64,000 bases of DNA. Source: Acanthochlamys bracteata (lineage: Eukaryota > Streptophyta > Magnoliopsida > Pandanales > Velloziaceae). The stretch covers positions 2,790,001 through 2,854,000 of the forward strand of contig CM034131.1 in the NCBI GenBank assembly GCA_019914995.1. Reading direction: 5' to 3'. The position numbers and the translations under genes were made by a program. Under the pieces are notes generated by a model, which searched no databases, was not told where the DNA came from, and was given only the letters and a program-made list of their open reading frames with translations. This document shows positions 57,522 through 64,000 of this stretch, in pieces (the first letter of the stretch is position 1; each line of letters starts with the position of its first letter).

Positions 57522-59520
57522 TCTCTTCATTTTGTAGGTTTTGATTTCGAGTTAGTAGAATTATGTAGTAGGGTATTGATTGGTATATCAGGTATTTAGG
57601 GTTTTGGATTCGAAATTTTTTTGTTTAAATTTTTTGCTGTGCTGGTTACTTTCTAGCTAATATAGATCAACGAGTGCTTTTTTGATAATTATATCTTTTT
57701 GGTGATCGATAATTATATTGTTACCGTTAAGTTGTTTTACTGTAGTCCTTTGATAATTTTAGTAGCAGTGAATAATCTTAGTTGCTCCCAGTGTGACCTT
57801 AATTTCAAAATAAGACCTTTATATCAAATATAAAATAAAACTTGCTCCAATTGTGACCTTAATTTCATAATTTGATAGTTCATTAAGTTTTATTTTGTCT
57901 TTTTTATTAAATATATTACAATAGCAAATACATGTATTCTAAGGGAATAATAAAAATGGGTTTACAAAATATTATGGCAACATTTGCTGGGAATCGAAAG
58001 CACGGCTGTATGATTAAGAGACATTTTGGCTGACCTTTTAAAATAGTTAACGTTTGAGATAAATATTTCACATTTTTCAAAATATTTTAAAATATATTTT
58101 TAAGGATTTAAAATATATAAATTTATTATATGTTATAAAAAATTTTATAATTTTTAAATAAAAATAGTAAAATTTATTTCGTAAAAGAAATTATATTTTT
58201 AATTAAGAAACTTTATTTACAAGCAGTTTCAAGCTTATCAAAAAAACTTTTTGCTAAAAAAAAGTTCTTAGATATCTTATTTTATAATATTTATAAAAAA
58301 AAATTATACGTATAATTATTTCATAAAATCTATAATTTATCTATATTATTTATATTTTTAAGAAATATATTATAGAAAATTATGCATATCTTTTTGGAGT
58401 TAAAAGGAAGTTTTTTGGGAGTGATAAGCACTCCCAAATGTGATCTAAGATGGCTTATCAATTTAATAACAGTACCTAAATTAATGATCTTTTCTCAATA
58501 TTGAAGCCACCAACATTATCCATAATATATATACGTTTTTTTAACTAATACGTCACGCCATCTATTAAGAGCGTGTTTTAAATATCGTAACTGAGTTACG
58601 TGAAAGTAAAAAATAAAAAAAAAAATTTTTTGAAAAATGTATTGAAAGTGAAGTTCAATTTTGTGTTTCAATTGATTTTTTAGTGGGTTGAAAGTAGAGT
58701 TTAAAATTTGTATTTCTACACCTTCGGAGAATGTTTAGCATTGCTTTTTTAAATTTATTTGACCTCCTTCTCTGATTTTTTTTAAAAAAAACTTTTATAA
58801 TAAAAAAATATACATAAGTTATATTACTATACAATTTATTATATATATATATTTGAAAAAATAAAAAAAATTTCAAAATTTTTATTTTTTATTTAGAAAT
58901 TTTATTTAAACGATCCCAAAGGACTTCTAAAACTTTGTGTATATGGTGCGAATCGAAATTATTTCACCGACATTTTGATAGAACATATTGCCTTAATACT
59001 TTATTCATGCTGTTCGCTTCTGCACTAGAGCATGAACCTTGTGAAGTTGATCATATGGTTTAACTTAGGAAATTACTCATTATTAGTATCCGCATAAAGT
59101 TGTGAATTTGATTTAAATCAAATATATATAAAATAATAATTAACATCATATGCTATGAAACTTGGATAATAATGTTAAGCATTTTATTTTTCGGTGATTT
59201 TAGATTCAATTAACAACATCCATAATGTAATAGTCAGTTTAATAGTCTTATCCTGTTGGCACTAAATTTTAGGAATATTTTGAAATTTTAAAACAAAAAA
59301 AGTCATATATAGTATCATAAAAAAAAGTTTCATCATATCGAATTCTGATACTAATTATAGAATTAGATCCCCATACTAAAAGAATTAATCAATTTTTTAG
59401 AGATTAGCAACCCTAATTTATAAGCTTTTATATCTATTACAACACTCAGCCAATGAGAAATTATTAAAAAGCGTGAGCTGTTAAATCCACCAAGTCAATG
59501 CGAATTGTTAGCCCACCTCT
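57522..59520. other. 3' UTR and AT-rich intergenic DNA
   Basis: No gene seen. AT-rich MITE-like blocks lie at about 58040-58210, 58230-58440 and 58565-58920. Confidence 0.5.
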
Positions 59521-59523
59521 AAT

Positions 59524-59751
59524 GGGGCGTTTAAAAATACTTTTAAAATAAAACTTTTCTGAAAAAAATGAGATATATTCTTTTTAAAATACGAGCTCTA
59601 TTTTTTTACTTAAAAAAATAAAAATAATTAATAAAAAAATCTTACTACATAAAATTTTAAATAAATTTTCTAAATATTTATAAAATATGTTTTAAAAAAC
59701 GTGAACTGAAAATTAAAATAAAATTTTGAAAATAGAATGCCAAACGCACCC
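59524..59751. mobile_element. MITE of the GCGTTTGG family
   Basis: Left end GGGGCGTTTAAA and right end GCCAAACGCACCC form imperfect inverted repeats. Interior contains the family motifs GAGCTCTATTTTTTTACTT, ATCTTACTACATAAAATTT and AAATAAATTTTCTAAATATT. About 228 bp, non-coding. Confidence 0.65.
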
Positions 59752-59759
59752 GTATGTTA

Positions 59760-60325
59760 GCTAGCCCGTCTTTTGTTCGGGCCCACAAAGTCTTACACTT
59801 TACTAATCCGGATCTAATTTAATTTGGAGGCCCAACTTAGTTCTTCTAGACTTTATGATTCATCTAATTTAATGTTGGAACAATATGGCAATTAAAGCAG
59901 TATGTGTCTAAGTAGTCACAACAGACTTTCTAAGAAAATGTACTATTTCACAGTTGCAATGAATTCAAATATATTAGACTTATGTATTCTAAATAGCAAG
60001 CTTTGAAGGCATTATATGGGATTGTTATAAGCACTAACACTATTATAAATATTTATAAATAATCGCTAGCCGTTTTTGGCCGATGAGATCTTCAAAGTTA
60101 ATCTCTACTATTGAAAAAATATGAATCGAAAACGAGTATATAAAATATTAGCTTAATCGGTTTATAAAATAACTCTTATTAGAATGGAGATTGTACTCAT
60201 ATCGGACTATAATTTTGTTAATATTTTTTGACTCATAACGCTTTATGAAATTATTTGAAAAATCTCTTTATTAAAATTTTATTTTAAGTTTTTCAATAAA
60301 CTTTTACAATTTACGAATTTGTAGA
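59760..60325. other. intergenic, no gene seen
   Basis: No coding sequence. The part at about 60060-60250 (ATGAGATCTTCAAAG, TTGACTCATAACGC) faintly resembles the hairpin MITEs at 29588 and 34376 but shows no clear arms. Confidence 0.4.
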
Positions 60326-60576
60326 ACTGTTTTGGCTTTCTATTTTGAAAACTCTTTTTAAAATTTTATTTCATATTGTTCAATAAACTTTTTATGATCT
60401 ACAGAAGTTATTTAAAAAATTTTAAAATATAAAAAAATTATATATAGTAAAATTTTTTTATTATTTATTTTTATTATTTGTTTGAAATCAAAAAAATTAA
60501 ACTTGTTTATCAAAATAAAATAAAATTATTTTTTTATTTTAGAAAAATTCATTTTATAAGAACCTCAAACGATCCT
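60326..60576. mobile_element. MITE of the GCGTTTGG family
   Basis: Left end CTGTTTTGGCTTTC and right end GAACCTCAAACGATCC are eroded inverted repeats. Interior has ATATAGTAAAATTTTTTTAT and AAACTTGTTTATCAAAATA, as in other copies. It lies about 320 bp upstream of the AP endonuclease ATG. Confidence 0.55.
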
Positions 60577-60897
60577 TATATCTAATGATAAAACTTAAAT
60601 TTAAAGATTTCTCCCACTATTTTATTTATGTAAGTACCTATCTCCTATCTCTTACATATATGCAATCTAACAAAAATGGTTTTGTTTCGGTTACATTCGA
60701 ACTTCATATGTTTTTTAGAGCAGTAGATGAACTTTGTCTGCTAGCGACAATTTTACCACTACAGTCGCACGCCACTCATTTGATCCCTTCCTGTTCAATT
60801 TCAAAGGATTTGAATTGGAACAATTTCCCTTTGTTAAAGAAATCGAACCAGTGGGAAAAGTTTCCGACTTCAACTTTTGTTGAGATTTCAATTGAAC

Positions 60898-62531
60898 ATG
60901 AAGCGATTCTTCAAACCACTAGAGAAGAATGGATCGGCGAAGAAGCCCGCTCTACTCTCTACTCCCTCCGAATCTAACGGTGCCGCTCCCAACAACGGCG
61001 AAGGCGTTGGCGATGCTTGTGATGATAAGAACAACGGAGATGAACCGCGCAAGTTTTTAACGTGGAATGCCAACAGCTTGCTTCTTCGCGCAAAAAATAA
61101 CTGGTCAGAGTTCTCTGATCTCGTCCGCCGCCTTGATCCTGACGCCATTGCTATTCAGGTCTCTCTCTCAGAGTATACACGCACTTTATCTTATATTCCT
61201 AGATAATAGGAGTTCGTTTCAATGAGTTTAAGGTCTTGCCATTTATCTACGTATCCTCACAAAGCCAATATGGTTCAAGGTATTTGATGAATTTTTCTTG
61301 AAATTTATTCGTCTGCAGTTCTTATACTACATTATCTGCATGGTTCGAGAATAAGTTAAGGATAATTGCTCGTTTCTGTATATTATAATCTGCACAAACT
61401 TATTTCAGCAATTCAGTGTAATTAGTTGTTGTGTATGTTTAGTGTATAACTTTGGATCAAGCTGGAGAAAAGGGTTGTTTCTTTTTAGGAAATTATCGTC
61501 TTATGGTTCTTTGTCAACTAAGCTATTAATAGTCTTTGGAAAGGGCCTATATTGACCTTTTTAAGATCATGCATCAATTACTAGCTATTAAATTCCTTTC
61601 TTCCAATAAACTTCAGAATAACAATTTTATTTAGTGATCTCAGGAACAATTTATTGCAATTATTACTTTGACTAAGTAGTTCACTCTAGACATTCAAATT
61701 TAGTGCCCTTCTATAGGTTTAACCTTGTCTGTTCTAGTGTTGCTAGACTTTGAATAGTATGTTTATAGAAGATAACAACTATGATGAACATAACAGGAAG
61801 TCCGGATGTCTGCTGCTGGTACTAAGGGTGCCCCCAAAAATCCATGTGAGTTGAAAGATGATACAAGTGCTTCACGTGAAGAAAAACTGGTAAGTTCATT
61901 CAGACTTGTTGCATATCATAGAGACGTTTGGTGGTTGTTATAGTCTGCTCTTTCTTTCCTTGTAGGCCAATTTATGCATTGGGCAGTTCAGTTTTTTCAA
62001 GCTTTAGAATTTTTAACATTGAGTGGCGTGTAATGTGCCTTATATGGTCTATGCATGTAGGACTTTTGGAATTGGAGAAATTTAGTAGCAAAGAATATTC
62101 CCTTATTGGTTTTAGTAGAAAATTTTGTTCAACGGAAGTTCTTGTTTGTTACATATTTGATAACAAAGGTTCTTCAGTTTCAAATTTTGACTTTTGAGAA
62201 TCTTTGTGCCTGAATACAGAGGTTGTTGGCTCCTTGCTATTGTTTTTTACCAATTCCAAAGCTACATGCTATGCGTAGTGTATTTGCACACTGTTACATT
62301 CTTAGAAAATGAAGGGAAGCATGATTTATTCATGTTCTTCTGTGACTCTACTTTCTTCTTAACTCATTTGGGTTGGGGGCATGCAGATTTTGACACGTGC
62401 ATTATCAAGGCCTCCATTTGGGGATTATCGTGTATGGTGGTCACTTTCAGACTCCAAGTATGGGGGAACAGCTTTACTTATAAAAAAGCACTTTCGGCCA
62501 AAGAAGGTTTCTTATTCTCTTGATCAAACAG
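60898..62531 (+). CDS. APE1L: AP endonuclease / exonuclease III family protein (APE1L-like), 5' part
   Basis: Three exons are visible: 60898-61158, 61797-61889 and 62387-62531, all GT-AG and in frame (166 codons plus one base); the rest lies beyond the right edge. The start MKRFFKPLEKN, then KFLTWNANSLLLRAKNNW, DPDAIAIQEVRM, GTKGAPKNP, LTRALSRPPFGDYRVWWSLSD and KYGGTALLIKK match plant APE1-like proteins. Asn57 in TWNANS and Glu88 in IQE are the first metal-site residues of the exonuclease III fold; the catalytic Asp, Asn and His would be in the missing part. Enzymes of this family cut DNA at abasic sites in base-excision repair and clean 3' ends; plant APE1L acts in DNA demethylation repair. 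The start is set by the conserved MKRFF; longer in-frame sequence upstream lacks an ATG until the domain start. Confidence 0.93.
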
Positions 62532-64000
62532 GTAGACATTTTCAAAAATACTAGTTACTAGTACTGATGGAGTAGTGAAATTTGATTGGTTAGCCGAATT
62601 TCAGTTGGATGCCTTTCAGCTATTGAACATACTTTCAGCAAATGCTGGTTAGAATAGGTTTCCTGGAGTCATTATGGGACCTTAGTTGGTAGATGGGAGC
62701 TTGTTCATCCTTTCAACAAGTGGAAGCTCTCTATAAAAGCATGAACTACTACTGCTGAGGTGCACTTTTTATGGCAAAGCATAGATACTTCTAGGTTTTC
62801 TAAGTGCTCATTGTTGTTGTGCTGGGTGTAGAGGTTATCGTTTGGCTGATAATAACGGAAATTGAGCTATGATGCATACTGAGGGTTTAGTATCATTTTG
62901 GGAGGCTTAGTTTCAAGCAAGGTGATTGTGAATTGAGTATGTGGCTTTTGTAATTACTTTTCATGATACAGAATCCAGGTGGTGGCATTAGCATAAGACT
63001 AATTAAGAAAGTTTGTCTTTAATCGCATACTATAATTATGCTCTAAAAAAGGAAAAAATGGTTTCATTGTGGTTCACCATTGTGCAAGTAATGCTATCCA
63101 GAAGTTTTAAGATTCAATTTCACCATGCCCATACGTGGGTTTCTTCTATTTTCCTGAAGAGCTAGAAAAACAAGCAGATTGGAATTAGCCTCTATTGTAC
63201 AAGTTCTTGAAATGCTCATCACCGGATAACTTTTCACTGTGAATTATACGTTTGGGTTGCAGATGGAACAATATTTTCTGGACTATGCTTCTCAGTGCTA
63301 AGTATACTCTTAGGAGGATCTATGGCCTGCGAAATGCTTCCCTATACTTGTGTTAAATACAATATTCTGTTAAACAGTCTTAGTAATAGTTAATTAAAGT
63401 TGTTATATCATTTAGTCTGCAAGCTTTCCTCTTCCATCAGATGATTTACTGGTAATAAATTTTGTTCTTTTTCCCATACATGTTGCATTGTTCTTCCAAA
63501 CCCCTTGCAGTCCCGTTGTAGCATTAGCATATTAACAGAGATTATTTCTTATCTAATATGCGATTGGTTTTTAAGCTAAGTAAAAAACAGTATTATCAAG
63601 TTGAGCGTGTGGAGAAAGAGAAGCGACACACTTAGAAAACCTATCTACTTGGGCCAAAGACTTGCGATGCTTTAGGTGTGTTAACTAAACCTTAATAAGA
63701 TTCAAATCTATCCACACGATTCAATACTTATTTTGCATATTACCTGGCGACTGGACTGAACAAGTTGAGGCTACATGAGACAACCACAAAATCTTTGTGG
63801 GTAGCCTATTCGACATAGAATTTAAAAATTAGACTGAGGAGTGGTGTGCAACATGACTATAGAACTTTAATGGCAAAGTATGAAGGTTATGAGCATTTGA
63901 TGCAAGGGTTCACTACTAAGGGCACCAACATTGGTATCTTTATTGTCATTAAAGATTGCACAGTATTCATGAAGCCCTTTCGGTTTTTAATTCATGATCA
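62532..64000 (+). other. APE1L intron 3, running off the right edge
   Basis: From the donor GT at 62532 to the window end I find no exon matching the expected continuation (a Lys-His-Glu-Pro-Asp-Gly-like stretch). No other gene or repeat is evident, so the intron is at least 1.47 kb. Confidence 0.6.

Noticed and set aside
60585-60977. 130-residue plus-strand open frame upstream of APE1L
   Set aside because: It overlaps the APE1L first exon in another frame and has no domain; the APE1L start and splice sites explain the region better.

Overview
This is nuclear DNA of a flowering plant. The evidence is plant-specific gene families (a chloroplast CbbY phosphatase, an early nodulin-like phytocyanin, a HAL3-type PPC decarboxylase), short exons with GT-AG introns, AT-rich intergenic DNA, and many plant-type transposons. 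I cannot place it in a family or genus from the sequence. No operons, CRISPR arrays or bacterial features are present.

Layout: 1-900 holds a weak candidate first exon and two strong inverted repeats. 1590-2609 (-) is an intronless FCP1-like CTD phosphatase. 4004-6805 is an old, shortened Ty1/Copia fossil with an intact 5-bp target duplication. 7979-12241 (-) is a complete eight-exon cystinosin homologue. 12977-14000 is a gene fragment. 14168-21400 is AT-rich DNA full of MITE-like repeats, including a near-identical pair. 21880-22509 (+) is a two-exon ubiquitin-like protein related to BAG co-chaperones. 23678-24790 is a chimeric PPR pseudogene abutting a Ty3/Gypsy gag fossil (24790-26329). 27996-28780 (-) is a HAL3 homologue. 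28800-36240 holds nested hairpin MITEs, a possible leader exon bracketed by CACTA-like repeats, and a TRIM retroelement (32967-33485). 36242-39359 is a second Gypsy fossil with gag and protease but no visible polymerase. 39565-40350 is a decayed gene of unknown type. 42249-45087 (-) is the four-exon very-long-chain 3-oxoacyl-CoA reductase KCR1. 46596-52442 (-) is the eight-exon chloroplast CbbY-type phosphatase. 56726-57521 (+) is an early nodulin-like protein. 60898 to the right edge (+) is the 5' part of an APE1L/exonuclease III-type AP endonuclease.

The gene models for cystinosin, KCR1, HAL3, CbbY, the ubiquitin-like protein and the phytocyanin all keep reading frame across every splice junction I propose, and their lengths match their families. 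They work in unrelated housekeeping processes: lysosomal/vacuolar cystine export, very-long-chain fatty acid elongation, coenzyme A synthesis, removal of Rubisco-inhibiting sugar phosphates, and DNA base-excision repair. Two neighbour pairs (ubiquitin-like with cystinosin; CbbY with the AP endonuclease) also look like neighbours in Arabidopsis as I remember it, which suggests conserved microsynteny.

I did not find a convincing new biological system. The most interesting material is in the mobile elements (the TRIM, the gag-only Gypsy pair, nested hairpin MITEs) and in the chimeric PPR locus.
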